The position numbers and the translations under genes are program-made. 64,000 bases of DNA from Punica granatum (Eukaryota; Streptophyta; Magnoliopsida; Myrtales; Lythraceae): assembly GCF_007655135.1 (NCBI RefSeq), contig NC_045131.1, positions 23,234,001-23,298,000 of the forward strand, read 5' to 3'. The notes below the pieces were generated by a model. That model was not told where the DNA came from. It ran no database searches and saw only the letters and a program-made list of their open reading frames with translations. Below are positions 12,189 through 23,259 of this stretch, in pieces. Numbering within the stretch: the first letter of the stretch is position 1; each line of letters opens with the position of its first letter.

Positions 12189-12293
12189 TTTTTTATTTGA
12201 GGTAGAATCTTACAATTCACGATTCGAATTTACGATTCATGATTCCACAACTCTCGACCAATTCTAATTAGAATCGCGAATCTGACAATCTTG
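11555..12293. mobile_element. Mutator-like non-autonomous element, second copy
   Basis: A 739-bp element inside the copia gag remnant. The left end reads ATTGTTAGACTTG, and the complement of the right end reads AGATTGTCAGATTCGC, the same terminal type as the element at 6140-10832. Flanking 9-mers are TGCACACAT (11546-11554) and GTTACACAT (12294-12302), identical over six bases and fitting a decayed 9-bp target duplication. It contains a long low-complexity tract, (AT)n then (TTTA)n, at about 12137-12192 and no ORF. Confidence 0.65.
12137..12192. repeat. Microsatellite (AT)n-(TTTA)n
   Basis: Uninterrupted TA dinucleotides run into TTTA tetranucleotides, inside the second Mutator-like element. 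Probably highly length-variable. Confidence 0.9.
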
Positions 12294-12559
12294 GTTACAC
12301 ATGTCCAAAGAATTAAATCAATTGATGATAGATCCGACATCTGCAATGACCCATCAATGAACCATAATTTGTTCTTCGGTCAAAGGGCTCGCTTTGTTGC
12401 TCTGGCTCATGTCGGATAGTTATTGCCCATCATAATGGGCGTAACAAGAATTTAACCAGCACTGTCCAAAGCATTAAGAAATAAGGAGACGATGGAACTT
12501 CTCTTCAACCGATTTTCCTTTGTTTTCAAACATGGTGAATCGAGAAACTGAGATAAGGA

Positions 12560-13214
12560 GCTTAATAGGGCATTTGGTGGGTGGGTTAGGAATGGAGGGG
12601 GGTTAGGATAAGGGGAGAGTTGGAATTAGATGGGATTAGAATTGAAATTAAGGTTTCCATTTTTTTTTGTTTGGCTCGACCTCAAAATAGACTGGTATTT
12701 AGATATTATTAAAGATTAAATGACTCCTTTGAAATAAAATTATTTGTATTTTTTTGATGAGACTTGTCGGATGTGGGTCCGTGAGTTCGCGGCGTCGCTC
12801 GACTGAGTTGGAATGCTTGTCGGGACTTGATCGAGCGAGAGAAATCGTCTCTCGCTCGAGATTGTCGGCTAAGTGACTTGGGAGGAGGTTTCCTTAAGTT
12901 TATGAGCCCTGAACGACCACATCGAACAACATTGGGGCAGGAAGATCTCATGGGCTCAGGGCAAGGCTCGCCCCAAGGAGCCTCGTGAGCTAAGGGTTTT
13001 GAGCCATGGGTAACGGCCAAATCTCGTTATCGACGTGAGAGATAGCCACGACGAGGCTAGATGATGAGGCTAGATGATCCCTCTCCTCTCCGTGTTGATT
13101 CTGATTAGGAAGAGTTGGTTGGAATGTCGCCGATGGAAGCAGGTGGGAGCGATGGCCGTACATGTGCCTTGGATGGAGGCAAGATGGTGGAAATTAGATC
13201 AATAATGGAGGGCA
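12560..13214. other. Short unassigned stretch before the viral insert
   Basis: Contains a GGGCATTTGGTGGGTGGG start followed by purine-rich DNA and a T run (12570-12680), which looks like one end of a MITE of the common TTTGGT type, though the partner end is not identified. From 12760 to 13200 the DNA is GC-richer with no recognisable protein in any frame. Confidence 0.35.
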
Positions 13215-13749
13215 TTTTGGACTTTGTGATAAAGACCAGCGTTAAGGGTAGTCTCTATCGTTCCTATGTGGGAATGTTGATACTCTAGGATTCTAGTGTT
13301 CAACAAAGCCATACGAGCCACAACGAGCAAACCCTTCCTGCCATAGTAACTAAGGGCAAGCCAGATTGCATCGAAGTAGAGATAAGTGTATCCTTGGGAG
13401 ATCCACTGTCGTGAAAACTCCGGAGGAATCCGCAGGGTCATGAATTGTTTAATTTCCGAGGCCTGTATAGGATGCTGATCATAACTCGTCGATTGAACAT
13501 GTTCTTTGACTCGGTGAGGGGACTGTCGGATGAGATGTTGGATGCTTCCTATTGGAGAGAAAGCAGTAGGCTTTGAAAAGGTGGTGTATGGGTTCATAAG
13601 GGGCAGATCGGTAGAGGAAATCTTGTCATCCCCGTCGAGGTAGGAAACCTCATAGAGGGCATCTAGCTTACAGCTGAAAGACTTTCGAAATGGGTCTCAA
13701 TAAAAAGAGTAACTTCAATTGTCTGGGGAGTTACAGAAGGAGTACTCAT
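13215..13749 (-). pseudogene. EPRV movement protein, N-terminal half
   Basis: Starts at an ATG (13749-13747), about 60 bp after the primer binding site, as in caulimovirids with the polyprotein at the genome start. The recognisable 30K-superfamily movement-protein core includes LRIPPEFSRQW and YYGRKGLLVVARMALL, and ends at IGTIETTLNAG near 13220. There is a frameshift or stop around 13665. Homology stops abruptly at about 13215, and the missing continuation is at 19110, the other end of the insert. Movement proteins form tubules through plasmodesmata in related viruses. This copy cannot make one. Confidence 0.75.
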
Positions 13750-13807
13750 GGTATGAGAGCTCTAGGCATCAGGGATAGAAATCTTCAATAATTCTAACAA
13801 TAACCAT

Positions 13808-13819
13808 GCTCTCATACTA
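13808..13819 (-). other. EPRV tRNA-Met primer binding site
   Basis: The complement of these bases matches the plant initiator tRNA-Met primer site TGGTATCAGAGC at 10 of 12 positions. It lies 58 bp before the movement-protein ATG and about 390 bp downstream of a TATA box, which is the right place for the start of minus-strand DNA synthesis in a caulimovirid. Confidence 0.6.
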
Positions 13820-14560
13820 GTTCTAGGTGAGGCTAGAGAAATGCAGTAATACTAATAACCAAGATCTAGACGACAATATCATACATTTCGGCAAGTTTCA
13901 TAGCCTCTCTTGCTGCAAACGCTCAACTACTAAGTTCCATATTATTGCCATAAAACTCGATTTTTAGTATTACTGATTCCCTAAAATTACCTCGGATCGC
14001 ATATGAGCAACTTTCTTTCTGATGTGCAGAATTCTCTCAAGAGGCAAGTACAAAGTATACTTAAGTCAGCTCTTGGCATTGAAGAACTACCGGGAATTCT
14101 AAACTCTTAGCCCAGAATAAGAGAGTTTACAAAATCATATAGAGAGAGAAAGTACTGGAAAATTTCTGATATTTTCTTCAATTGATTTCTTACACTAGAG
14201 GAGCTGTCATTATATACGCGAAGCTCGGTACAATACAACAACCAGATATTTTCAAATGGTCGACAAACGGGCCGACACTTATGGCCCATCATTATGACTG
14301 AGGCCAACTAACACAACCTTACATACTAATGGCCTGACATTATAGCCGACACTTATTAATAATGGCTTAGTAAAATAAACTTTGAACAGTCGATGGAAAC
14401 AATGGCGAGCCTTTATTATTTATGAAATGGCTCATGAGACGATGACATGCTGGGATTAGAGTCAATGTCTGAAGAGTACCACTATGCTTTCTTCCATGGC
14501 TACTGTTCGTCGGTTCCACATCCAAAGCTTGATTGATCTCCTCTTCAATTAGACTATTCC
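13820..14560 (-). promoter_or_regulatory. EPRV non-coding region with TATA box
   Basis: Between the polyprotein tail and the primer binding site. On the minus strand a clear TATATAA motif lies at 14216-14210, preceded by GCTTCGCG, a layout like the full-length-transcript promoter of plant pararetroviruses. Purine-rich and pyrimidine-rich tracts follow. Whether it still drives transcription of flanking DNA is unknown. Confidence 0.5.
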
Positions 14561-15110
14561 ATCAGTCTTCATCATCTGGCAGTGTTGGTTGAGGCCAGTT
14601 GCCAGGGTCTCGCATATAATTATTGTGAGAACTGGGTCTTGTTTGATCTTCAGGTAGGACTGGTTGTTGAGCAGTTGTATCCACTAGCGAGTTTAGATCT
14701 AGTTTCTGGATCTGGCGAGTTTGGATCGTAGTCTAATGGAGGGACTGAGTTGTCCCTGTTGTAGTCCTTCGGGGCCCATTGGATGAGAGGCCTAGTTATC
14801 AGGTAATCTCCTGAATAGTCCCAAGGGACTTGGACTGTAGCCAGTGGCCAGATTACTTGGGGAACTACTTTGTTCTTTTCACAGATCATCCTTTGAAAAT
14901 TTTATGCATTGATCTTCAAGGTCTAGGATGTCTGTAGTGAAAGTCCTCCATACCTTAGAGGAATAGGTTCGCTGGAACCACACAGGTTCTCCCTGTGCTC
15001 GGGGTAATCTTCCTCTTCTTGGAATCATACTCCATGGCTGTTTGAATAGGACAATGGTATGCTTGCTCAACGGAGGTTGTGAGGGCACCCTTCTAGCTTC
15101 TTGCTCAAAG
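14560..15110 (-). pseudogene. EPRV polyprotein C-terminal tail
   Basis: Two overlapping open stretches (15088-14879 and 14889-14650) continue the polyprotein beyond the polymerase. They are proline- and acid-rich, with PLIQWAPKDY and a later Asn/Pro-rich end. The RNase H domain expected between the RT thumb and this tail is not visible, so it was probably lost in the same deletion as much of the RT. One frameshift separates the two stretches. Confidence 0.5.
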
Positions 15111-15800
15111 AACTCTTTCCATTGAAGGAGGTAGGGACTGCATATATGCCCTAAGCTCCTGGATTGCCTTCGTTTGGGATGGCCCCCATGCTGGGCATCC
15201 TTTTCTATTATCTTCTCAAGCGAGCAATTGAGTTGGATAATTTTTAGAAAGAAGTCCCTGAGATAGTTTATTGTCTAAAGAAACTATAGAATTTGTTTCT
15301 TAGTTAGTGAATTCTCATGATATTTTAATAGCTTATGGGCCACATGAGGCTCCGGTTGGTACTGGCCTTCTACAATCTTCATTCCGAGAAATTAGATTTG
15401 TCATTGGCCAATCACCATCTTCCTTTTGGAGAGCATGAAAAGGCCTCACATGCCCATGGCGAGTTGGAGGGCTCTAGGAGGTCCAGTTGCAGGAGGTCTG
15501 CACATTCAGAAGAGGCAAATTGCTGATATTCGGGGCTTATTCCGAAATGGCTGGCCTTGGTAGAATTGATGTCTTCATTCTTCTTGAATGGCAGCCTAAC
15601 ATAGAACTGCTCATTCTTTCACAGTGGATGAAGGCATTTCTTGAGAAACTCTTGGTAAGAGTCCGCACAAGACTTTTGTTTAAGGTCGTCGACTAGTTGC
15701 TTAAATTCACTTTGTTATGCCATGAAGGGATCGGAGAGTTTGCACGTACTGTTGAAAGTACTGCTTAAAACGGACTCTTTCAGGCATCATCCTAAGCTTA
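15110..15800 (-). pseudogene. EPRV reverse transcriptase remnant with internal deletion
   Basis: In shifting frames the start of the RT (fingers region) is recognisable near 15800-15440, then the sequence jumps to the thumb/connection region near 15400-15200 (FLGMKI, YQPEPHVAH). The palm segment that should hold the catalytic aspartates is absent. Several stops and frameshifts are present, so the polymerase is inactive. Confidence 0.6.
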
Positions 15801-16297
15801 GCCATTCAAGTAATGATATCCCAGCCGATTAAAATGTCCTTCCTCAGCAAGGTAGATCCAAGCATCTTTGTGATTAGAGAACATCCAGGAAAGAACTGGA
15901 TTTTTATCATCTTGCTTATGAGGTGGGTCGAGAACACCTTACTGGAGGCGGTGTTAAAATGCTTGGTATGAGGCTTCCAACACTCTTTGGAGAGGACCTC
16001 TGAATTCATATTGGTTTAGGCGGCTCCAATGTCTAGAAATGCAATAACCTTGATAGATTTTTCATATTTCGAGGAATATATAGAGATTGGAACATGAGAG
16101 ATTGAGTTCACCAAGTTGATCTCTTCAGTCACCTCTACCGCCATGTAGCAGGAGTCAGATTCAGGCTCTAAGAAGTCAGAGCCATAATCTATAAGCACTT
16201 CCAACGCCACAATTGAAGCAGGTCTAGCTTCTTCATCCAAAGAGAAGAGTGACTCAACGTCATCTTTCTCCAGGGAGATGCCAGTAGCATGCTCCAA
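15800..16297 (-). pseudogene. EPRV aspartic protease domain
   Basis: Open stretch at 16297-16016 ending in AFLDIGAA, which corresponds to the catalytic D-T/S-G-A loop of retroviral-type proteases; here Ile replaces the catalytic-loop Thr. A stop follows, and the rest of the domain continues at 16009-15806, ending RKDILIGWDII, the usual end of the domain. Ile in place of Thr plus the stop indicate a dead enzyme. Confidence 0.7.
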
Positions 16298-16300
16298 TTG

Positions 16301-17700
16301 CTATACTAGCTTGATTCCTCGTTTCAAGGCGTTCGGGCAATTCTTAGCGAAATGGCCTAGCCAGTTGCAAATGTAGTATCTAGAGGATTTGAACTTCTTT
16401 TCGAATCTTCTCTTCTTCCTCATGTACTTCCATTTTTTTCTAGAATACTTTTTGGATTTGGTCTTGGACATTTTCCACTTCTTATGGTGCTTTTCTTTTT
16501 TAATGGAGCAGCTGCAAGTCCTGTCTTTTGAGGAGCACTTGATGTATAACTCCGATTTTCCACATGCTCGATCTATAGCTTTATCTCCTTTCACATACTC
16601 TCTTATCACCTGCTTCTTGCAAATATCATCGAGAACTAAGTGAACCTCTTGTTGTATTTCACCGACAGTGCTGTCGATGACTCTTTTTCTCCTAGCTTAT
16701 ATGCTCGTTCAGTAGCCCCTACTAGAAGAGCTAGGATTGAGGAGAGGAAGACTTGCTTCAGGGAGATATATGCGTTGAGCTCATAGAACAAGAGAACCAT
16801 ATACTTGAACTGGAGGTCCAAGTGCTTCCTTTTGCATGAGCAACATTTTCTCTCAAAAAGCTCTCATCTTTTCAGCTCCTTGAGATCATCAGGGCTCTCA
16901 ATAAAAGCTACATGCATCAGCCTAATGGCTTCGGTGAGATTTTGACAGAAGAAATAAACCTAGTATGCTTCCCCCATAATGGTCCACCAATTGCGAGTAT
17001 TCCAGTAAACCGAGCCACAAAATCAGCCAGAATATCATGGTTGTTTTAGGTGGCTAGTGCTCTCTGGGAAAGGTAGTCAGGAACTCGTGGAGTATATCTA
17101 GCCACTTGGAATGAGGGATATTACCTAATGTGAAGTTATTATTTCCTTTTATTGGTGGTGGTGCTATTGTTATATACTGTTGGTTTGAAACCTCTTACCT
17201 GACGTCTTTGTCTAGTTCTTCCACTCCTAACCCTCTTCCCATCATCTTTAAGGCCGGATAGGAGTCTTCTGATTCTTCCATTTCCCATGACGAATCCTCT
17301 AAGACAGCTTATGAGGGCTCAGTCTCTTCTTCTAGAGCTAAATCAGTTAGTTTCTTCATCTCTGTGCTTGTTACTAGAGACAATCATCTGGTCAGCCTGG
17401 CAGCTGTTTTTTAGGAAAGAAATTATAGGGTTCTATTTGGAGAAAACCATTGAAGGCTTCCTTAGCTTCTTCATTTTCTTCAGCTTCAGGATTGGGTGTT
17501 GAGGCAAAAAGGACTTCAGTAGGAGGAGTTTCTCACACCTCTTTCCTTTTCTTCTTCTTCTTTCGTTCTACCCTTTTAGCCTGTCTGATTCGATCCCTTA
17601 GATTGACTAGGCTGGCTTTAGGGGACCTCTGTTCTTCCTTTGAGGGTAAAAATGTTGAGGACCTCTCAAAGGAAGGTCTTTTCAGAAAACTGAAAAAGAC
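16301..17700 (-). pseudogene. EPRV coat protein, core and zinc-knuckle end
   Basis: The C-terminal part (16609-16301) is extremely Lys/Arg-rich and then has CNWLGHFAKNC, a CCHC zinc knuckle whose first cysteine is replaced by Tyr. Upstream frames to about 17700 match coat-protein core in pieces (for example IREYVKGDKAID at the junction) with several frameshifts. Such knuckles bind the viral pregenomic RNA in caulimovirids. Confidence 0.65.
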
Positions 17701-18340
17701 TGGAGGTCGATGACGATGGTGCTAGTATAGGAACTCCAGAGAGAGCCGCGATCTGGTTTCTCATTTTGCAGATCTTTTCCTCTTTCCTTTCCAGATTGAT
17801 CAGGAAATAGGAGACATGAGAAACTTCCTAGATCTCCTTGATTCTCTTTGAAGTACTCGGAGGAGTGATTGGGTCTCTTGATGGTGGCGATCAACCTTGT
17901 TGTCAAGGTGGTTGACTTGTGTGGCGAGGGAGTCTACTCGGGTCCGATAGTCGAGAGAACGCGATTTTGAGTTGCCGCGTTTTTGGCTGCCAGATAAGAA
18001 TAGCTTCCTCGATAGTGATCTTTTGGGGATTCCCCCTTTCATCACGACCGATTGGGTTCGAGGACTTTGAAGGCGTGAGTATGCCTACCTTCACCATCGA
18101 TGAATTGTCCCAACAGGAGGAACTCGTTGTCATAGGATGGAAAAGTCGAGTGGACCATAGAGGCAAGAGTCGCTTGGGGAATCTCTGCAGCTAATTAGTC
18201 TTTCTGCTCCATCCGATTGATAACTTTCTCTGCCAGCAAGGGTGGCACCATGTCCTTGAGATACTCCCGAACATCTTCGGGGTTCTCCCATCTCTACTTT
18301 TTGGTCCACTTGAGGATGGGCTTGTAGTAGGGTAGGACCT
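17700..18340 (-). pseudogene. EPRV coat protein N-terminal region with coiled coil
   Basis: Frames at 18166-17903 and 18045-17800 contain NPQKITIEEAILIWQ and then a heptad-like segment, DSLATQVNHLDNKVDR, predicted to be a coiled coil. In caulimovirids a coiled coil precedes the coat-protein core. Further upstream, REYLKDMVPPLL near 18270 is also polyprotein-like. The frame changes at least once inside this block. Confidence 0.6.
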
Positions 18341-19110
18341 TCTTCTTCTTTTTCTTTGGGATCAATAAACTCGAATCCACATCCGATTCAGGAGGGGTAA
18401 AATATGTGTGCTTTGTAGCCTCCTTAGAGCAGGGCGACTATCTTTTTTTCTTGTTGCAGACATCACAGTCACCACGGTCATAGATATCCCAATAGCAATG
18501 TTTTCCTCCTAGTTGGTGGAAGAAATACACTAGGTTCCCGTTTCTACTAAAAGAGTAGATCGGGGTTATCTGCTGCTAGGCCTTTGAATTATCACGCAGT
18601 CCTTCCTTTTCTGACTGCATCCTCATAATCATTTGGAACATTGGAGAGGCAAATGGCTCCGGGTTCTGGATTGGTTTGTGATCAAAAGTGATCACAACCT
18701 TTCCATCAGGCTTGCAACCGAACTTGGACTCTGTGAACTGGATAGGTTGAGCATTCTAGTGAAGACACTCATAGTTAGTTAGCCAGTTGTCTAATAGGAG
18801 CTTCACTTGGTCCAATCTGGAGATCTATCAGGGGACATGGACACACATAGGTGCATTTGTAGAATCCACCAATATCATAAGGGTTTGTTCAGACCTTTGT
18901 AGAGATAAATTCAGAACATGGTTCTAGACTCGGTAGGCCATCTGATAATGAAGGATGGCCGCTAACGTGTCTTGAACTTGGAGAGCTTCAATGATCTAGA
19001 GCTGGATCTTTATAACCGTAAGTAGCGTTGGATCCGAAAGCGCTATGTTGAAATTTGGAGAAAAGGGTGACAAAGACAGTCCCCATGTTTGGCTCATCAA
19101 AATTCTGGAA
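18340..19110 (-). pseudogene. EPRV movement protein, C-terminal half
   Basis: Begins near 19110 with movement-protein core sequence that continues from the point where the other half stops at 13215, then NFNIALSDPTLL. It runs to about 18400 with several stops and one early frameshift. The shared word GTCTTTRTCAC is found at both ends of the insert, so the two breakpoints are at nearly the same viral position. Confidence 0.65.
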
Positions 19111-19345
19111 ATTTGAGGTGAGAGCTCAGGTTGGCGAATCGCCATACATCCGAATTTGGGCCAGATTCTGGGCTCCAAAATGTTACCAAACTAGGGATTT
19201 GCAAATCGGGCCGGATTTCCAATTCTAAAGAGCCAAACCAAATACGCAGTAAGACTCTGATATCATATCAATCAATATACTAGACAATTCAATCTCATTC
19301 ACCGAAGAATAATACAAGAAATATATATAGTACACAGCCAGGGAG
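19110..19345 (-). other. LTR- or leader-like flank with second primer-site motif
   Basis: Next to the viral start. The complement contains TGATATCAGAG at 19264-19254, close to a tRNA-Met primer site, and a TATA-like tract at about 19320-19330. It is not obviously homologous to the viral leader at 13.8-14.2 kb. It could be the end of an LTR into which the virus integrated, or leader from a related viral component. I cannot decide between these. Confidence 0.35.
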
Positions 19346-20624
19346 AAAAGCTATCAAATTGGAGAATATCATAATTTCCTAATATTGCCATCTAATTGCA
19401 TAGATAATGAATAAGAAAAATGAATATTTCACTATATAGCACGATATTTTGAAACTTTTCATTATATAGCACATATCGTCGTACTTCTATCAGATTGCAC
19501 GATATCTTAAAAAATATTCACCACAATGTACGTCATTAATTTTCGTTAATTGCTTTACGAAAAGCTGACATGGTCAACATTTTCTGTCCACCCATGCCTT
19601 TCCAAAAGATTGAAGGAAAGCAAAATCTGACATTATTAGAATCTGGAAAACGAGTTAGTGGCGTAACTTTCCTCCCAAATATGCCCATTGCAGTTATAGG
19701 TGGAAAATTAATAAAAGTTAGATCGAAGGAAAAATTGGTAATTTTTCTTCAACCGTCAGCTTACTTCATTTATTCTCTCTCCCTCTTTTCTGTCTCTCAT
19801 CAAGTTTCTCTCTCCCTTAGACACTTTCCATCTCCATTTCATTCTCATTTTTCATTCATTTTCATTTATTAATGATGATTAATGATTGATATTCTTAATT
19901 GAAATATAATTAAATATTTAAAGTCAAAAAAGATTTTTAATGAAAAATTCAAAAGTAAAATCAATATATAATGTATAATACTTAGAACACCTAACCAAGT
20001 GATGACATGTATGACCTTTGACCTCTTTATCTTGTGCCTGTGTCACAACATATGCAAGTTCTCAAGCAACTTTTGCCACGTGTCACAATTTAACGTTTCT
20101 TAATTACATAATTACTATTTCAAAAAGAAAAAAATTAATAATAAAAACATATTATTTTTTAATACTACACCAATTAATTAAAAAAAGACTTATTAATTAT
20201 TTATATAGAATTATATCGTTGTGTTAGTGAAAATCTATCATTCAAATAAAAATAATCACATGAATTTTAATAATTCGATCTATAACACTTAACCACGTGA
20301 CGACACGTGTGATCTTTGGCCTCTTTAACTTCCACCATGTGTCATCACATATGCAAGTTCCCATGTGATTTCCGCCATAATGTCCCCATGTAATGCTTCT
20401 TGATTACATAATTACTATTTCAAAAAGAAAAAATTAATAATAAAGAACATATTATTTTTTAATACTACTCCAATTAAATAAAAAAATATGTATTAATTAT
20501 CTACATAGAATTATATTGTTGTGTTATTGAAATTCTATAATTTAAATAAAATAATTACACGAATTTTACCAATCCTAATTCGTAGAATTACGACTTCGTA
20601 TTAATAAAAAGAACATGTACTAAG

Positions 20625-20745
20625 AGAAGAAAATTCACGTTGGGAGAGCTTTACTCCTTAATGGATCACCCAGCTCAACCGGATTAGTTGGGATTCATTG
20701 GGCTTTCGTACCAGGGTTCACATGAAAAGGATATATTAAGAACCG
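20625..20745 (+). mobile_element. tRNA-derived SINE, 5'-truncated copy
   Basis: Shares the 3' body of the SINE family seen in full at 61143-61318: a GGAGAGCTTTACTCCTTAATGG word, AACCGGATTAGTTGGG, GGGCTTTCGTACC and GGTTCACA. The tRNA-like head is missing. It is inserted between repeat units of the 290-bp array. Confidence 0.6.
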
Positions 20746-21149
20746 ATATATAATATATAATGCCTCGGAGATTTAGTCAGGTGATGACACGTGTGATCTT
20801 TGGCCTCTTTAACTTTTGCCATGTGGCATCGCATATGCAAGTTCCCATGTGATTTCCACCATGTGTCACCATGTAATGTTTCTTAATGACATAATTACTG
20901 TTTCAAAAGGAAAAAAATTAATAATAAAATTATATTATTTTTTAATACTACACCAATTATATAAAAACATATGTATTAATAATCTATATAGAATTATATC
21001 ATTGTGTTAGTAAAAATCTATAATTTAAATAAAAATAATTACAAGGAATTTACCTCAAATAAATATATAATATATAATGCATGTAACACTTAATCAGGTG
21101 ATGTCACATGTGATCTTTGACCTCTTTAGTTTTCGCCATGTGTCGTCAT

Positions 21150-22726
21150 TGATAGCTCTTTAGGATTAGAGTTATTTTATTCCACATTGTGCTTGAATTC
21201 GTTGCCATGTCCTCGATTTGTTGATGTTTTGGATGGTTTTAGGTTACGAGTCATAGGAAGTTCTTAATTTTAAGTTCGTGTTTTTATAGTTTTTGGTACT
21301 CATGGTGATGCGTTTTCATGCTTATTAGGAGCAACGGGCAGATAGACCCGCGAGCAGCCCGTGCCAAAATGGCAACTCACCATTTGGAAGTTGCAACTCC
21401 TGTTGGGATGGCAAAAGGGGAGAAGCGGACTGAGGTTGCAACTTTGGAGCCAGCAGCTGCAACGTCCTCTGTTTGTCATCTTCCCTCTCAAGAACCGATT
21501 TTGAGCTCGAAGATCATTAAGTTGGGACCCTTTTAAAGTACAAGTGGGCTCATCTTATCCATGTTTAAGCTTCATTTAAGAGGAAGAAACAAAGAAAGAA
21601 GCCTGTAATAAGTGCAAGAGCGACTTGGGAGAAAAAGAAGTCATCAATCCAACTTTTTATCCTCCAACAAGGCTGCAACTTAGGGAAGGAAAGCAAGGAT
21701 AGCTGCTAACTTCTCTTGGACAAAAAGAGGAGCGGCAGTGGCCTTTAAAAAGAGGAAGGGAAGGCTACAAGGAGGCAGACCGGAACAGAGGAAAACAGAG
21801 GAAGAGAGCTGAACGTAAAGAAGGGAGGAGAAAGGGAGAAGAACAGAGCTGAAGCATTTTGGGTTGAAAAGAGAGATAAGGCTTGTGGTGAAGACGGGAA
21901 GTCGGGCGACAAGTCGAGACATCGACCTACCGAGTTTTCTCTTCACCTTTCTCTTCTCTTTCTCTTGTATAATGTTTATTTATGTTATTATGATGACTAC
22001 CTTAGCCATGAGCTAAGCTTGACTTCTAGGATTCCGATGAAACTTGGTGTATTTTGATTCCGAGTACTCTATTGATCGGTTTATGGAATGATATGATGTG
22101 CTTATTTTATTTCCGAGTTTAATGCGTGTTGTTGATTGATCATCCATAATACCAATGTTGTGACCCAAACGAACTCGACGGAGTGAGTGAAGGTTTAGAA
22201 ACGGTGTAAAATAGCCTTTGTTTGACTTCGATTAATTGTTTGGTCAAGTCGATTCAAGTGTAGAGATAGGAATATACTTGCATGCCCTTGGCACCCAAGA
22301 GTCGGGATAGAAGCTTAATGAATCTTATCTAATCGCAATAGTCATAGAAATATAGGATATTGGTTAGATTAGATATATTTTCCCAAGCAACTCAAACGAT
22401 ACTTAGGAAAGAGCACTTGAATACCAGAGTAGTGCAATCATCCATTTAGTAAACCGAGAGAGAGAGTGTAAGGGGTTAACAAACACCAAGGGAAGTCGGG
22501 GTCCTAGGTTTCCTTATCATTGATTGTCGTTAATCGAACTAGTTAATATCTTGCTAGTTTAGTATGTTCTCTACTTTACATCTTAAAATTATCGATTGGC
22601 TTGACTGTTATCCGAGTGTCATAATATCGATGCTTGGCGATACCATTAGCACAACTCTCTGTGGAACGATACTTTTTCTCGCCTCTCTATTACTTGCATG
22701 CCCCGTGTACTTGCGGGGAAACAACA
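21150..22726 (+). mobile_element. Solo LTR (about 1.58 kb), gypsy-like
   Basis: Begins TGATAGCTCTTTAGG and ends GGGGAAACAACA. It interrupts one 290-bp repeat unit precisely between GTGTCGTCAT and GTCGCATATGCAAG, so the boundaries can be read from intact sister units. Flanking 5-mers GTCAT and GTCGC are a decayed target duplication at best. No primer site or internal region follows, hence a solo LTR left by LTR-LTR recombination. Length and the CCCCGTGTACTTGCGGGG end suggest an Athila/Tat-type gypsy element; that family call is tentative. Confidence 0.65.
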
Positions 22727-23259
22727 GTCGCATATGCAAGTATTTCTGATGCGTGTCGCCATGTAATGTTTGTTAATTACATAATTACTGTTTCAGAAAG
22801 AAAATAATTAATCATAAAAATGTTATTTTTAATACTACACCAATTAAATAAAAAAGATGTATTGATAATCTATATAGAACTATATCGTTGCGTTAGTAAA
22901 ACCTATAATTTAAATAAAAATAATTACATGGATTTTACCAATTCGAGTCATTATATAATATATAATGCATGGAACACTTAATCAAGTGAAGACACTAGTG
23001 ATCTTTGGCCTCTTTAGCTTTCACCATGTGTCATACCATGTGATTTTCACTACGTTTCGTCATGTTATGTTTCTTATTACATCATTACTGTTTCAAAAAG
23101 AAAAAATAAATAATAAAAAATATTATTTTTTAATACTACACCTATTAAGTAAAAAGATGTATTAATAATCTATATAGAATTATATTGTTGAAATCTATCA
23201 TTTAAATAAAAATAACTACATCGATTTTACAAATTCGAATTGGTAAAATTACAACACCA

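Larger units (their letters stand above)
11215..12533 (-). pseudogene. Copia-type gag pseudogene, split by an insertion
   Basis: On the minus strand a gag-like start lies at 12533 (MFENKGKS), and a NNYPTWARATKRALSTK segment at about 12440-12380 is typical of the N terminus of Ty1-copia gag. The protein then breaks at 12302 and resumes at about 11554 with NNKILALMYNSLDKNLQ, then HLKNEICRLEKSN and LECTCEAFWEF, again in copia gag order (UBN2-type domain). The break is exactly the inserted element at 11555-12293. There are also internal stops and frameshifts. No protease, integrase or RT follows, so only the gag end of the copia element remains. It is inactive. Confidence 0.75.
13215..19110 (-). 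mobile_element. Endogenous pararetrovirus (Caulimoviridae), circularly permuted and broken
   Basis: Minus-strand homology to a caulimovirid polyprotein covers nearly 5.9 kb. Read from high to low coordinates the order is: second half of the movement protein, coat protein with coiled coil and zinc knuckle, aspartic protease, reverse transcriptase remnant, C-terminal tail, non-coding region with TATA box, primer binding site, and first half of the movement protein. The two halves of the movement protein therefore sit at opposite ends, as expected if one circular viral genome was opened inside that gene. The gene order and single polyprotein layout resemble florendovirus or petuvirus. Many stops, frameshifts and a large deletion in the polymerase region make it non-functional. 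No virus could be produced from this copy. Confidence 0.8.
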
